From positions 14,496,501 through 14,560,500 of the forward strand of contig NC_063275.1 in NCBI RefSeq assembly GCF_910591885.1: a DNA stretch of 64,000 bases, read 5' to 3'. The notes below the pieces were generated by a model. It searched no databases and was not told where the DNA came from. It saw nothing but the letters and a program-made list of their open reading frames with translations. The position numbers and the translations under genes are program-made. Origin of the DNA: Bombus terrestris (lineage: Eukaryota; Arthropoda; Insecta; Hymenoptera; Apidae). Below, piece by piece: positions 12,061 through 25,549 of this stretch. Each line of letters opens with the position of its first letter. The first letter of the stretch is position 1.

Positions 12061-15000
12061 TTTTACGATCGCGTTCCAAATAGGTTCACTCGAACGAGCA
12101 TTGCGCCGCGAGACGATGGATTTTTCTCTCGGAAGTATGCCTCTCAAATACCCCTTTCCTTTTTTCCTTCTCTCTAGTTGTCCCTGGAGAATAGCGACGA
12201 GAGTCTTCCATTTCGTCGACTATTCTTACGTACCGAAATAAGGATACTATCTTTCATCGATCCCTGTTGTTAACAAACTGCCGGTGTCAAACTGGAAATC
12301 TCGTTGAAAATCAGTTTAGAAGTTTCGATAGAGAACATCGAGACCAGAATGTAGCGCCGATCGAGAATCTAGAACGTCCCAGGTACCGGTGTCCAGATGA
12401 TTTGTGACAAACTGTATCGCTATAACGATCCCCAAGTGTCTGTCAGCTTTATGTACGACTGATACTCGTTGAACATTTATTACATCTGACAATTAAGAGT
12501 TAAGAATCGTTTGAAAAAGCCAACTCGGAAGAGAAAGCGCCATCGTTGGAACGTTCGATAGCTCGAAGCTTTGGTATAGTACCGTTTGTCAAGGAGAGAA
12601 ATCTTGATATCGACAAAGTGACGCGTAGCCACGCAAAACGCAACTTTTGTCGCAGCAATATCACGACACAGATATTAATTGATATATGTAAATCACGACA
12701 ATATCGATGAGCGTAGCACGCAGAAGAAACGCGTTCGCAACTTTGGCGGACGCGAATTCATCTCGATTAGAACCGTATTCTTTATCGATGGGAGCACGCT
12801 CGAGAAGCTATCATTATTTAAAAGCGATGCCATAAAATATATAGATAAAAGCATGGGCTGACGCGTTGTATCTGTACGCGCCATCGAGATGTACTCCTGG
12901 ACGTTAGGTATGCAATCCCTCCCTGGTGAAGGTGCGTTTCGCTTCGTACTTTTAACGATGCCTTCTGTAATCAACCGACAGATATTTTCCTCCGTAAACA
13001 CGATAAACCGTGGGGCAATATAAATCAGTGAGATCGATTAAACAGCGCGTCCGATCTTTCTATATATGGGATCGACTTATAAATTCAAATCGAATTCGAA
13101 AGCAGACGTAATTGGTCGCTGTTCATTGGGCTCGGTTGAAAGAACTCTTATGACAAATGTACGATCGAATGGTCGACTGAATCACGGACAGCACTACAAA
13201 ATCGATTAATATGTATCCTTTATACATATATTCGAGATTGTTTCTTCTTTTTCTTAAGCAGAATATTTAATAACGTGGGACATTAAGTGGTTATTAAACG
13301 ATCGTATGAATAATAACGAAGCAGAATCTGTTTTTCGTAAGAGCCTACGCGTATATCATGGGAACTTTCGAAAAACGAACGGTCGTATTTCTGGACCGAC
13401 GTATCTTCTTTCCAAACGCGTTCTCAGAGAAAGCAACGTCACCCTGTGGGAGGCGCGCGACTTTTATTCCGTATTTCCTACATGGTTCAACCCTCTCTGG
13501 TGCAACACGATATTCGGAATCTGCCGTTCATCTGGCCGCACACGTGACACGTATACTCGTTACATACGCGTTTGAACGATGTGTTCCTGTAATCTTACGC
13601 TAGAAACGTCGACGAGGTGTAGGTCTAGCCGACGCATCGGTATTTTTTTTTCTACGGCTGCCGCATCGGGAAAAGGGGTCCTTCGAAAGGGGCGCCACAT
13701 TTTTTCACGCTCACGACCTTTTGACAGGCCCTGAAAAAATTATTCGGAGGGGGTCGTGTAATTGTTGCGCTTAAATTAATGACAGACGTCGCCGAGAATA
13801 AACCTCGACCAATATGAAATTAATTCTGTCCGTTGTTCGTTTATCATTCGTTCCCCTTTCTTCCACGAAGGACAAAGAAAAGGATAACAACGCGAATACT
13901 TGTGACAACGGTTCGTGACGATAAAGCACGATTAGCAATGCCAGTTGATCGAGCAAAGGGCGAACATGAACTAACGATCGCGACACGATACGACACGAAC
14001 ACGTCGGAATCGTCGATGGGAGTTTAGGCCAATGAAATTATATGAACCGTCACCGAGGTGTGTATGTCTGACGGGCTGGCGCAACGTTACATTAGCTAGA
14101 GGCGTGTCATGATGAGACAATGAATTCAAGATCACGTCTCGTGCCGGTGGCGGGAGGCGCGAACTTAAACCGAGTTACGAAATTAAGTAATTTATATTTA
14201 TGTATTCACCGAGTGTAACAAGATAGGCGCGCATTGCCGCGTCAACTAGCTCGCTCGCTCACACGAGCGCGACGAAACGCCGTGCCACGTCGCGTTGTCG
14301 CTTCGGTACATACACGAAAACAAGCGGCCAACTAGCACTCCGGCACTCGGCCCTTTTCTGTTTTACACCGGCCCGCAATTTGAGAGCGCTAGGGTCCCTT
14401 TAATCAAAGAACTCGCGGACCATGGAAACATCGTTTTGATGCTGTGTCAATTATCTCAATCCTTTAAACCGAGACGCGTATATTTTTCCTCTCCCCTCTC
14501 ACGCCCATTTCTGTCCTTGTTTACGATTACTTTTTATATTTCGCTCTTAATATAGGCGAATTTTTCGAGTTGTTTCAAAGAGAATCCGGTAGTAAGAGAA
14601 ATTTATATTTTATTCATTTCACGGGATTATCGTTATATCGTGGAATCGATATTGAAATTTCACGGTTCGTGGGATTTTATTCGCTTATTGGTCGATTTTC
14701 ATTAATACGTTTCCTGCTTTTTCGAGAATGCCTCCTTTCGTTGATTCAATTTCGCTTTTGTGGCCCACATCCGATTCGTCTCGTTTGATCTCATCGAGTC
14801 AGGCCCACATCCGTGTTACCGATTTAACTCGGTTCGTAAGTAAACAAAGCTAATTAAATTGACTTCTAAATTCACCGGGATATTCCGCGATTCATCCGAC
14901 TTAATTGATTTCATCGAAACCAAAGCTGTACCTCGAATTTTCCAGTAAAATTACTTCCTTTTCGCATTGAAAAGCAAAGACGAAAAATAATAACGATTTA

Positions 15001-17730
15001 TTATAAAACCACGAAGAATTAATCTTTCAGCCGTGACAGTCTTCGTCCAAGATCCTACGCGAAAGGCTTGTTAATCATTTAGTTCGGTACATTTAATAAG
15101 CGAGCTCTCCACTGTCTAACCTGCGAACCCCATTTGTCTTCTGGTCCGCGAGACGATGAACAATTAGGACAGAGCCACAAAGCACCCGTCCCTTTGCTTT
15201 CCCGTTTGCTTTTTTTTCCTTTCTTCGGCGAAGCGTAAGCGTGGCGAGCGTGGTCCCACGGGTAACCTATCGCGGGGAGCCAAAGTGAGAAATTCGCCGT
15301 CGTTCGTCACGCGGTGACATCCCCATCCGTGTGGTACCACCGGTAGAGATCTGCTCGACTCTGTTCCTCCACTGGGAGAAAATGTGGAACTACCCTTGTC
15401 ATCTCTTTCTCTTTTCCCGACTGCCGAAACGTAGCTATTGCCTTTTGGTTGCCGCGTCGAAATTGCGTGTCAGCCACGAAAAGCCACGTGATAATTGCTC
15501 CTGCAAAGAGCAAAAACAAAAGGGGAGGCGTGAAACGTGCGTTCAGTGAGAAGGGACCGACTGGTGGATCGTTTTCTCAATAGGTGGTTTCGTTCTCCGT
15601 GGTGTTGCCTCGACGATGCGTCGTTCCCATTGATCGTTTAATTCGCCACAAAATTGACGACGAAGTTGACGAAGTGCATCGTATTTGGATAAAATCGATG
15701 CAAGCTTCAGCTTGGAAGCTCGACCGAGCGGTGGCGCCAGAGGCCAGAATTCCACGGAAACGGTCCCACCGGGTAATTCGTTCGTCAACGTTCACGGGAC
15801 AAATCTGACGCAACGTCCATTGTATTAACAACGTTTAGGAATAATAGATCGATGCCAGTTTGTCCGTTCTCTCGGCTTGTCTCCAGCTGGACTGACACCT
15901 GTCCTATTGTCTCGCTTGACCGTGCTGATGAAGTCGTCGCTCTTAATCGTCGCTCCGACCATATGCTGTCACGTGAGCTACTCATTACTCGTATTCCAAA
16001 AAGAAGGAACGAGTGGCTCCAACATTTTAAACCCGAATTTCTCTCGCCAATATACGTAGCTTCCAAGATTAAATCTAAATAATCCAAGCCGAATCACAGG
16101 CGTTACGAATCACCTGTACAAACGAAGCTACACCAATTTCTCAACCAAACGAGCAGACAAGCAGCCAAATTACCAAATTTCATTATTCATGGCCCCAGAT
16201 TCGAACTACCTGACCGGATACTTTGCATCGGCCCGAATCCCACGCGAGGAGCAAAAGAAACACCAATTCCCCCCGAAAAGATATCTGACCGCGAATCAAC
16301 GAGAACTGCTCGCTTAGAAGGATCGACCTTCTCTCTCTCTCTTTTCTCTCTCCTCCTTCTTACTCTTGATCCAAGGCTCGAGGCGAAGCGAGAGTTCGCC
16401 AGTTAGGATTATTTACGCAACGACGACACTCGACGAAGGATGGGCCAGGCGTACGTAGAAACGCGGCACACGCATTCATGGCATATGCAAAACATGGGCG
16501 GAACTGGACACATACTCGTCCGACAATCTGCACTGTCATCAGCATGCGACGAAACGCGACGTGGCTCGCCGTGACGCATTATAGAGGCGTCGTTGCGCGT
16601 CCATCGTACACAGTGTAACTGGCGTCCGTGTACGTAACGTATATAGGCGGGCGTTTAAGCGGACGTGTTTAACGAGTGCGATCTCGCGAGCTTATTTCCC
16701 GAACGGAATCGTAATTGACGGTTGTGGGGCATAATTTACGCCCCGTGGCCTCGTTTACAAAGGAAGAACGAAGGAGGAGGAGAATGAGAGTTGGATTTCG
16801 TGCGAACTGGCCGCGAAAAGGGGCAAAAAACAATGGGGAACGGCTGATCGGCTAAACTGCTTCTCGTGTACTGTCCGGCAGCGTGTCGTATAGATTCGAA
16901 CGTGTCAATTGTAGCTAAGGTAACGAGGACGTCGTACAAGAAAGACGTCGCACGACCAGATAAGCGACCGAACTCGCTTCGCTCGGCCATTAAACTAAAT
17001 TCTCGTTTCGACGGCTCGTTAGTCGAACACATGGAAACGTCCTCGAAAAACCTGCCCAACCGAGTCTCTGTTTTCACCGATATTCGTGAACGTTGTCTCC
17101 TCGCGTTAGATCGATTCGATCGTTCTTTGTGCTTGACGAGTCGCGATTATCGACGGACCTGCGCTCGTCCCGTTTTTCTCCTCGTTGCTTCCTCGAACGT
17201 TTCGTTCTTTTCTGCTCCATCGACGCAAGAAAAGTGAAATTATTTCCTACTTTTCCAATGCTCGTCGTTCTCAGTAACGCGGACGAGATTCTCGGTGAAA
17301 TACAAGGTATTACTTATTGGGATAAAGAAAGTTATAGTGGTCGAAGGAATTTTTAAGTGGCGGATCGCGAGTCGACAAACAAAATGCCATTTATCTGAAT
17401 TCCGTCTAAATCCTGGGTTCGAACGGTCCCGCAGCACGATAACCAACGAGGACTATCTGGGCTCGTAGTTTCCAATTCGAACGTCCATCAGACCGACCGC
17501 GTTGTTCGCCGATTCGAGGCCCCGTTCTCGTAGCTCGTTAACGGCGGACCAACCAAGAGAAAGGAGAAGGAACTCGAAGATGGCATGAGCCGATACAGAG
17601 TGAGCTATGCCCATCGCGAGCCTCCTTCCAGAGGATCTAGAGCTTCTCCTCTCCATTTATCAATGGAACAACGTGCAGGAAGACTGGGAAAGAATTGGAG
17701 AACGAACAGGAAGAAGAGTAGGCGGAGAAA
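12061..17730. other. Gene-free stretch
   Basis: No gene is supported. Several frames of 80-123 codons on both strands (for example 16866-17237 plus, 16736-17077 minus) overlap each other and lack motifs, start context or paired splice sites. A TATA-like GTATATAGG string near 16638 has no convincing transcript start or coding exon downstream. A pyrimidine tract lies near 16330-16360. Confidence 0.5.
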
Positions 17731-17755
17731 GAAGAAGAAGAAGAAGAAGAAGAAG
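17731..17755. repeat. GAA microsatellite
   Basis: About eight uninterrupted GAA units on the plus strand lie inside a longer purine-rich stretch. The short lysine- and arginine-rich frames crossing it are products of the repeat and do not show a gene. Confidence 0.9.
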
Positions 17756-20532
17756 GGACAGGCCAGTGCAAACTCATTCGATCCTGGAATAGCGTCTCGT
17801 TATTTATCCACCAGCCTAGAAATAGAATCTAGACAGTCTATAAAGTCGCGTAGCTGGTCGGTAATTGGGAAGAAACGAAGCTCGAACAAGGGAAATTGAG
17901 AATGAAATCTGTCTTCGATCCGCAACGACGCGACGTTCGTGACGGCAACGCAATTGCAATTTTCGACTCGTTCTGTTTTTCCTTTGTATGCTATACTTTA
18001 CTTTCTGGCGTCACTGGTAAAAATAAGAAAATCAATAGGTAGTGGACTAGAATCGCGGTAACTGCTGAAGCTTTCAGTGCTCTGACCTATTTTACATTCT
18101 TACGTATCTCGCTCGAGATCCTCGGCTTTTAAAATATTCAAACACCGTAATAAATATGTAATCTGTTTTGAAAGTTTGCAAAACGTAGAATTCTGCTGGT
18201 AAATCGCAAGCATCAAGCTGTGAATTGAAATGTTTGGTAGTTTTTGATGGACCGTATTTTAGTCTGGTTTGGTTAGGAAAGGTAACAAGATACCGAGCAA
18301 AGATTCGAAATATCGGAACGAGCAGCAGTAGGAACTTGCGCCAGCCTACTTTCCACTTATTTGCTGGACCCTGGCGAATTAATCTTCCAGGAAACTGCGT
18401 CCGCCTTTTCGAGAACGAGCAAGCTAGCGCGAGACCCCTTTTCTCCGATACTTTCCCGACAAATCACGGGGAAAAATCTAGCAGAGTTTGCCGTCGAGTT
18501 CGCTCCTAACTCGAAAGACGCTAGTTCGACGAAACTTCCTAACCGAGGAGGTGTTTCAGAACGAATTCACGCTGTTTCGGTATTTCGTGGCTGTAATCCA
18601 TGAATGCCTCGGTATCACTAAGAAATTCGCTAAAAATGCGATGCATTACGTACGCTTCGTTTGAATATCTGGATATTTTCGTTTCAAACTTTCGGGTTTT
18701 CGAACCTTTCAAATTCAGAAATGAAGAAATTAATTTTTCAATATTAAAATGTTTTAACGACAGAAAACAATGCCGGAAATTTTATTCGCGCTATTATACC
18801 GGCTCAGCAAAGTTTCACAAGCTCGGCCTTACGTAACTCACTGTGAATTTTAACGGAATTCTTTCCCCGTTTGTTTCACATAAACACAGACACGTTTTCT
18901 TATTTTAACCGTGCGTAAACCTTCCAACGTAACTTAATGCTAACTAGAGTTACGGTCTAATATTTACAAGGAATTTCCAACGGTTGAAACTTCTTTCTCG
19001 AAGGAACATTATTAAAGCAAACTTTCGCAATTCGGTAAAGATTCAAGGAAAAATATTTTTCGAGGTAGGCTAGCGACGCGACAACCTAAGGGAAACTCAT
19101 CGCCATGCGAAAGGCAAATCGTGGCGCGTGACAGCTCTTCGAAGGGTAACAGTGTCGATTTTTTTCTTCGTAGCCACGCACGGAGTGGGTAAGGGGGTTG
19201 AAAGAGCCCCTTGGCGAATTAACTTGCTGCGATGAGTTCCGGTCGTGACTGCACGAGCGGCCGAGCTCCCTTTTTTTCCGCTCGAAGGTATTTCAATGAT
19301 AACGCGCGCGACCTTTTCCCCTGTCACACAGCCAAGTGAATCTTCGATGCTCGACGCTCGTGAAACTGAAGCGCATTACGGGCCCGTGAGTCTCGATGCA
19401 CGTAATTTTCGTTCCACGAACCGCGCTCTTCCTTTGAGATGTCACGCATTGTTCGGCCAAGTGCCGCTTACGAGGGCACGAATCGAGAAAGAAGCGAACC
19501 GAAATGAACAATTATCGATCGACAGCCCACGCGTGCTTCGCGGAAAAAAGTCATCGGGCATGAGGAGGAAGCTCGTTCGTTGAGCTGTAATAAAATTAGC
19601 GGGCGAACACGCACTGCCATGTCTCCAGATACTTTTAACGTATCCTTGAGACAAAATACATGCGAGATCCACGAACCGGGCACGAGCGAGCTTCAAGGGC
19701 GAGGAACGTTCGTTTAAACGCAACTGTGGAAACGTTGAATCAGCTATTCGTGAATTACCTTCCTTCCAATTCCGGCGCTACTTCGTGAACTACGACGCCT
19801 GAGGCAGGCGTGTTATATCGCCATCGCTAACGTTTCCATGGCCGTTGCTAAAATACCAGAGCACGGCTACACGGAAGCCTCCTGCTAATCTGCCAAAGCA
19901 CGCTGAGTGGATCCTGGAAATCATATTAGCATGCAAATGTGTATGGATCTTCTAATTTTCACGAGCGAGGATTCGTCTAACACCGAATCCAGCTGATCCG
20001 AATTTGCCTTCGGAAAATCTTGGTCTTGCTTCGTTGCACGTTCGAAGGTACCTTTGAATGCGAGATGTAAATTAGAATGTACATTTGAACTCGAAGGTTA
20101 GGTAGATCGATAAACCCTATAAGGGAGTTTGAGATAATATCGTTAAACACTTCGATGTATTACACTCTAATAATAATCAATCTAATTATTTACTTCGCTA
20201 TACAGAACCTTTCTGAAAGTCTCTGCTTCTAAAATATCCTCGGATCGAACTTACCCATGATATTCTATATATTATTCAGCATGTTCTACCTGAGATAAAA
20301 AAGGAGTGGAGCCTTCATCTATCTTTATTCGGTAATCACCGATACCCTTGCACTTCCCACTCTGACAACGTCGTTCCCGCTCCACTCCTCTCACCCCCTC
20401 ACGGGGGTCACTCTTCTTTATCTCGGCATTCGAGCCACCCACCTCCGTGGTAATTGTTAATTTACTTCGGGCAAAGAAGTGCGTCAATGTCAGGATCGAG
20501 CGAAGGACAGAGAGGGAAAGGACGAGGAGAGA
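17756..20532. other. Gene-free stretch
   Basis: No gene is supported. Frames up to 112 codons (19245-19583 plus) overlap minus-strand frames and have no recognisable domain. An ATGCAAAT octamer lies at 19931-19938 but is expected by chance at this scale. Confidence 0.5.
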
Positions 20533-20596
20533 CATTACTCAAATACTCATTAGCACGGTCGAAATAAACGCGCGGTCCTGGTCGCTAATTAACGCA
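20533..20596 (+). promoter_or_regulatory. Bipartite duplicated noncoding motif, copy B
   Basis: This is the partner of 2825-2889. Block one (20533-20555) reads CATTACTCAAAT, a variable base (A here), then CTCATTAGCA. Block two (20585-20596) is CTAATTAACGCA. The spacer is 29 bases, against 30 in the other copy, and does not align with it. A 272-codon frame crosses the site but has no protein-like features. The likely reading is a repeated cis-regulatory element or a very old duplication with only the binding blocks conserved. Confidence 0.5.
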
Positions 20597-23331
20597 CGAG
20601 ACAGCTCCGGCGTACAACTCGTCTCTCGCAGTCCCGCAGATGGGTTAGGGCGGGTTCTCAAGATATTGTGCCGCGCGTCCCTCTTCTTTCTCCCTTTCAT
20701 CCTTCGCTCTGTTCTCTTTTATTTCACGGCCGCCTCGTTTCAGTGTGCGTCTACGTACCTGGCATTACCTGTTTTAATTAGCTACGAGACTAATGCGAGA
20801 TCAACGTGGCCAATCCGGAATCCCAAGATGTCGCGGCCACCTCGCCGCCACGAGGACAGAGACCAGAACTACCGAGGAGACAGAGATCGCCCGAATAAAA
20901 GGCAAGCCAAGTGTCTACGTGGATATCATGAAAATTCTAATAGGTTCATTTTTCAACTGGCACGGCCGTTTAAACCGGTTAATGAGAACAAACGCGTGTC
21001 GTTATGCGTTTTCTACTTCACTCTTCTTCTTCCCTTCTTATGTGGTGAAAAATTTTACCAGGGTTTAAGAGCTTGCAAGTTAGAAATTCTTCGTAATTTC
21101 GTACCAGCGTTGCTGAAATATTTTCTTCTATTTGTACTAGTACATTTTTATTCCCCAATCTTTCCCTTTCCATTGCACAAATTTTCGCTATTCTTTTCAT
21201 TTCTAAATTACCTTAGAACTAAACTTAGATTTGCTGTAATTTTTACATCTATCTTGAAACGTTGATAGGGATAGTTTTCGAATAAAATAACGCATATCTA
21301 TAAACGTAACAGCGTAATCTGCGAAGCTAAACATGTAATAATAAAACATGTACCATAAAAACAATTGAAATTTTAAACGTATTAACGAAAATCGTGGAAA
21401 TTTTATTTCCGTTCTTTTTATACCTCGTAACTAGGACCGACAGAGCGGGAAGAAAGAGTATCCAAATATTTAGACCTTCTTGCCGTACGAACGTATAAAC
21501 TTTCTTCCGAATCATGTTGGGATCCACGGATCGGTCACGTTGAAAAAATGTTATGAAAGGAGGGTTTGTAAGAGCCGGCGGGCTTCCCGTGGCGCGCCGA
21601 AAGAAATCGTTAATTAAATCGTAGCCGGGGTCGCTTCTTCTCCAACACGAACGACGAATAACCGCTTATAAGCAAACCGTGGAAACGGTTTGCCGAAATT
21701 TATGGCGGCGAAGTTTCTTAACAAGGCTGTAACTGGTGCGCCGCTTAAGGTGGATTTCAATTGATAATCCGGCGCGCGAGTGGCGGCGCGGCGCTAGGCC
21801 GGGCGCAAGACCGTCAGCCATCGCGGATGAAAGATCGTCGTAATTTCTTAGAGACAGGGCTACTTACTCATTCGCAGCGGTTCCAAAGAAATTCAAAAGG
21901 AGTCGTCGAAAGACGACGAAGGACGAGTAGAGAAACGACGGCCATAGCGAGATCAAGAGGGATCGTGAATTCGCGACGAACGAATGGAGGGTTCCCTATG
22001 AAATTTAAATGTACGTCGAGGAGCATTTCGCGGTGGACAAGAGGAAGAAGGTTGGCCGTTCGACCAACCGGAAAGCCAGAGGCGGAAGGGACAGAGAGGC
22101 AGCGACGCCGGCCAAATGGAAGAATCGTACGGGCCACGTAAAACGAGGAATAGAACGAAGGAAGGACCGGTTAAAAGAAAGAGAAACGAGAGAAGAAAGG
22201 TACCGCGGCGGTGGCGTTCGACGACACAAGCCCTCTCATTAGCGGATCTGCATGTCTCAGTCCTCAATTATCTCGTCCCCACGGCAGCCGTCACTCTGTT
22301 TTCCCTTCGAAATTCCAGCTGGACGCCTAATACAATATAACAGAGTTCATTTCGTGCCAATTTGCATGTACCGCCGGCTAATTCCGCGAAATTGAATTTG
22401 TCGTCGCGCCTTCCTCCAGCGCGTGCTTCGTCTCACTAGCCGCCTCGTAAACCGGCCGGACAACAGTCTCTCTTTCTCTCCGCCTATCCAATGATCGTTC
22501 CATAAATTCGTTCTTCCGTTTTACACCTTTGTTTCCCTTTGTGACCTGCGGCAAAGGGGGGGGGGGTGAGATTTGTTTCACACTTGATAGGGACTCGGAG
22601 AGGGAATTTATTCCCTTGCGATTGTAACTTGTATACATGCAATTAAAATATAAAATATCCTGGACCTCTGCGAATGTCCACGTCTATGTCGTTAAACACC
22701 TTGGTGGGTATTTACGAGCAGTTGGACGGCAAAGTTTTGCTGATCATTCATCGGCGACGAAACTGAAACTTCATGTTGGAATTCCCAAAAAATCCGGATC
22801 CGAACGGGACGAACTTCGGAGCGGATTAACCAGGAGTCAAAAGTCGAGTATAATAGAGCGCGGTATTGTAGACGCGTTTAACTGTACGAGCCGACGATAC
22901 GACGACCTATATTCGTATTTGTATACGAATGTTTGCGGTAAACGCCAACGCCGTGGCGCGAAAACGATCGATAAATCAATTCGAAGCGAGTCCGCAAGCG
23001 CGCAGGCCGAGCAATGCCACGTCGGGAAATCGTTCGTACTGCGGCCAACACGGCAATTTCTTTTTTTCTCTTCTCTCTTTCCCCGCCTCTAATAAAAAGA
23101 AACAGCGGGCCGCCTACGGTCGAAGAAGATACACGCGAGCTCGAGGGACGCGTATAAATTATAATCGATTAACGCTACACGTGTCTTAGCGTGCGACGCT
23201 TGTAAACGTTCCGCGGTACGATCGTGATACATTCGTCTCGAACCATGGAATCTTTTTTAAATACATTTCCATATTTTTACGGTTGGACGAGCTTGTAAAT
23301 AAAGACCTCGCTATCGCCTGTCACAGACAAC
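20597..23331. other. Gene-free stretch, CpG-rich with a G run
   Basis: No firm gene. A 272-codon plus-strand frame (20447-21265) passes through but shows a run of unrelated compositions: arginine-rich, then phenylalanine- and leucine-rich over AT-rich DNA. I do not accept it as coding. An 11-base G run lies at 22556-22566. The zone at 21540-21790 is strongly CpG-rich and holds a strong hairpin, listed separately. Confidence 0.45.
21664..21693. other. Palindrome fused to a perfect hairpin
   Basis: A perfect 10-base palindrome GCTTATAAGC (21664-21673) overlaps a perfect inverted repeat with 9-base arms GCAAACCGT (21672-21680) and ACGGTTTGC (21685-21693) and the four-base loop GGAA. The structure lies in a CpG-rich block with no convincing frame. 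It is too short for a typical microRNA precursor. It could be a dyad protein-binding site or a small cruciform; function is unknown. Confidence 0.7.
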
Positions 23332-23407
23332 GAAGAAGAAGAAGAAAGAGAAGAAGAAGAAGAAGCAGAAGAAGCAGAAGAAGAAGAGGAAGAAGGGGAA
23401 GAAGAAG
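23332..23407. repeat. Imperfect GAA/GCA purine repeat
   Basis: About 76 bases of GAA units are interrupted by GCA, AGA, GGA and GGG units. The plus strand is almost all purine, so triplex-type structure is possible in principle. Serine-rich frames on the minus strand come from this repeat alone. Confidence 0.85.
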
Positions 23408-25531
23408 TGTAACTCAACGGGAATGCTAATGCGTCGGTGCTAGAATTTCGAGTCCAATCGCGAACAATTACGTTCCGTAGTGAATGAGCGAAAAACTTTT
23501 TTAAAAGAAGCAACAACCATCGTCGACGTTCTTATCGCGTCTCGATACGATAGGCGATAGCAAGACGGTAAGATGTAACGGAGTTTCGAATAAGAGGCAA
23601 GTTTTGTCCGTTCTGTTCGCATTCTTGGTGGCGCGCTACTTTTGCCGGCTGTTCGAAATCGTAGCGGCGCGGCGGGCCGACGCGACGTTCGATACGACGC
23701 GCGTGGAACCAACGCTAACGATGTTAAAACGCGCGGGGACGAAGGCACGGGCCGTGATTTCTTCGTTGCCATTTCCCGGGAGAAATTTAATTTGCTTAAT
23801 CGGCGCGAGGGGCAGAGCAGCAACGGTGGACGGCGGAGAAACGCCAGTAGAAAGTTTGAACAGAGTTGTACTCTCGAAAGCAGAGAGAATTCATTGGCGT
23901 AATATCGGGCCTGGCTGCTCCATCTTGCGCCAGTTGTTGATCAACCAGACCGGTATTACGTGATATCGAGCGAAGGCGGAGAATAAGTAAAGAGAGAGAG
24001 AGAGAAAAAAAGAGGGAACCAGGCGCATGGAAGCCACGGAATATTCTTCTATCTTCTTCGACGCTTCCCTCGCCATTCTTTCTTCCTTACCCTCTTTCTC
24101 TTTTCTTTCTTCTTCGCCATATTTCCGCGGCATATTTTTTTAATGCTCTTTTAAATTATACTTCCATCCCTTGTATCCTCGTTGTTTTCTTTTTTAACGA
24201 TGTTTGTCACGTGTCTTTTCTTCGTCGCGTTGATTCCGATCTCAGACAATCCAAGTCGCGTGAATGGCATCGAGGTGCCGTTAAAACTCATTATAAAATT
24301 AAACGCGACGACCGCGTGAAAGCTGTCTGCGATTAACAAACGACCATGCCGCCGAGACAGTGAGCTTTCCCGCTGTGGAAGATGTTGAATGTCGCTGGTA
24401 CGAATGTCGACACGAATGAATCCGTGTCGAGGTTCACCAGCTAGATGGTACATAGGTCGCGTATCTGGAAAACGATCGTTTTAACGATCACCGGGGTGAT
24501 GGAAGAATTGAACGACGTTGTTCGATCTGTCGTTCTGGGAGACGTCGATCTAGACGCGATCTATTTAAACAGCTCGACAGAGAAGTTGCGGGAAATTCAT
24601 ATGCATCGTTACAAAGAAATGTGTATAGTAAGCTGCACTGGTAATTAATGCGTTCGTTAAATTACATATTTTTGAAAGTAATCTTCAAAATTATTAAATA
24701 TTACGGATTTATTGCGCATATAGTACAAGATATACTATGCAAAAGAAAAATAAAATACTATAAAATACTAAAATGCTACGAAATAGAAATGGAACTGGAA
24801 ATAAAATAAATATGAAACATAGGAAGCAGATATGAAGCGTCTATTAAGTCGAGGATTCGAGAAGCGAGGAAGAAAAGCAAGACTAACAGCTTACAAGTTT
24901 CCACGCACCTCGGAACGATCGCCGACGAAGACAGAAGAGAAGACTCGGCAAAGTTTCACGCGGCGTTTTAACCAACGGGTGGCATTGTTCGTAAGGGTTA
25001 GTTGGAAAGAGCAGCTAGCGCTAGTTACGCCCATGGTCGTCGAGCTGACGCGCGAAATGCTTTTCTCGAGCGTCGGTCGGGACGACGGGGGTGTGAATGG
25101 TCTAAGAAAGCGTCGGCGGAATACAATAATTACTTCACCTCAGATTTACGAGGACCGGGAAATTGAAATTTTCGTGCCACGCCGGGCACGAAGGCACCGT
25201 GCCGCGCTCGCACGCAGTACAGAACATTTTCAATTATGGCATTATAATTTGTTGCCTCTGCCGCGGCGAATGCGCGGCTGCTGCCGGTAGAGATTATATT
25301 AATTTAATTTCGTCTTCTTTGACCGTGTCGGCCGACCCCGCGGCGTCTCTCCTCTTTCGCCTCTCTCCACCTCTTTCTGCCCTGTCGGTTCTCCATCGCC
25401 TGGCTAGGTCCGACCTACAGAAAACGTGCGGCTGTTGCGCGCGAGCGCCTCTCCACCTATGCAAATACCTACGGGAAATTTATGCCTCGACTCGTGGACG
25501 GACGCTTTGATATATTTTTCAATTTTTCTGG

Positions 25532-25549
25532 GTGTGCGCGCGCGCGCAT
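25532..25549. repeat. Alternating purine-pyrimidine run
   Basis: About 18 bases strictly alternate purine and pyrimidine, mostly GC dinucleotides with GTGT at the left. Such runs can adopt Z-DNA under torsional stress. No gene is seen next to it. Confidence 0.75.

Noticed and set aside
16190..16220. T-arm-like sequence on the minus strand (AGTTCGAATCT)
   Set aside because: The stem bases beside the loop do not pair and no matching A box or acceptor stem is present, so no tRNA.
16636..16680. TATA-like GTATATAGG as a promoter
   Set aside because: No initiator, no coding start downstream, and similar strings occur elsewhere in AT-rich patches.
17410..17435. GGGTTCGAACGG, similar to a tRNA B box
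   Set aside because: No A box at the right distance and no cloverleaf could be drawn.
17585..17899. Lys/Arg-rich plus-strand frame
   Set aside because: Its character comes from the GAA microsatellite at 17731-17755.
20447..21265. Longest plus-strand frame, 272 codons
   Set aside because: Composition shifts abruptly along its length, the second half is simply AT-rich DNA read as Phe/Leu/Lys, no domain is seen, and the start has no support.
19931..25466. Three POU-type octamers (ATGCAAAT) at 19931, 22360 and 25459
   Set aside because: About two are expected by chance in 64 kb on both strands; spacing is irregular.
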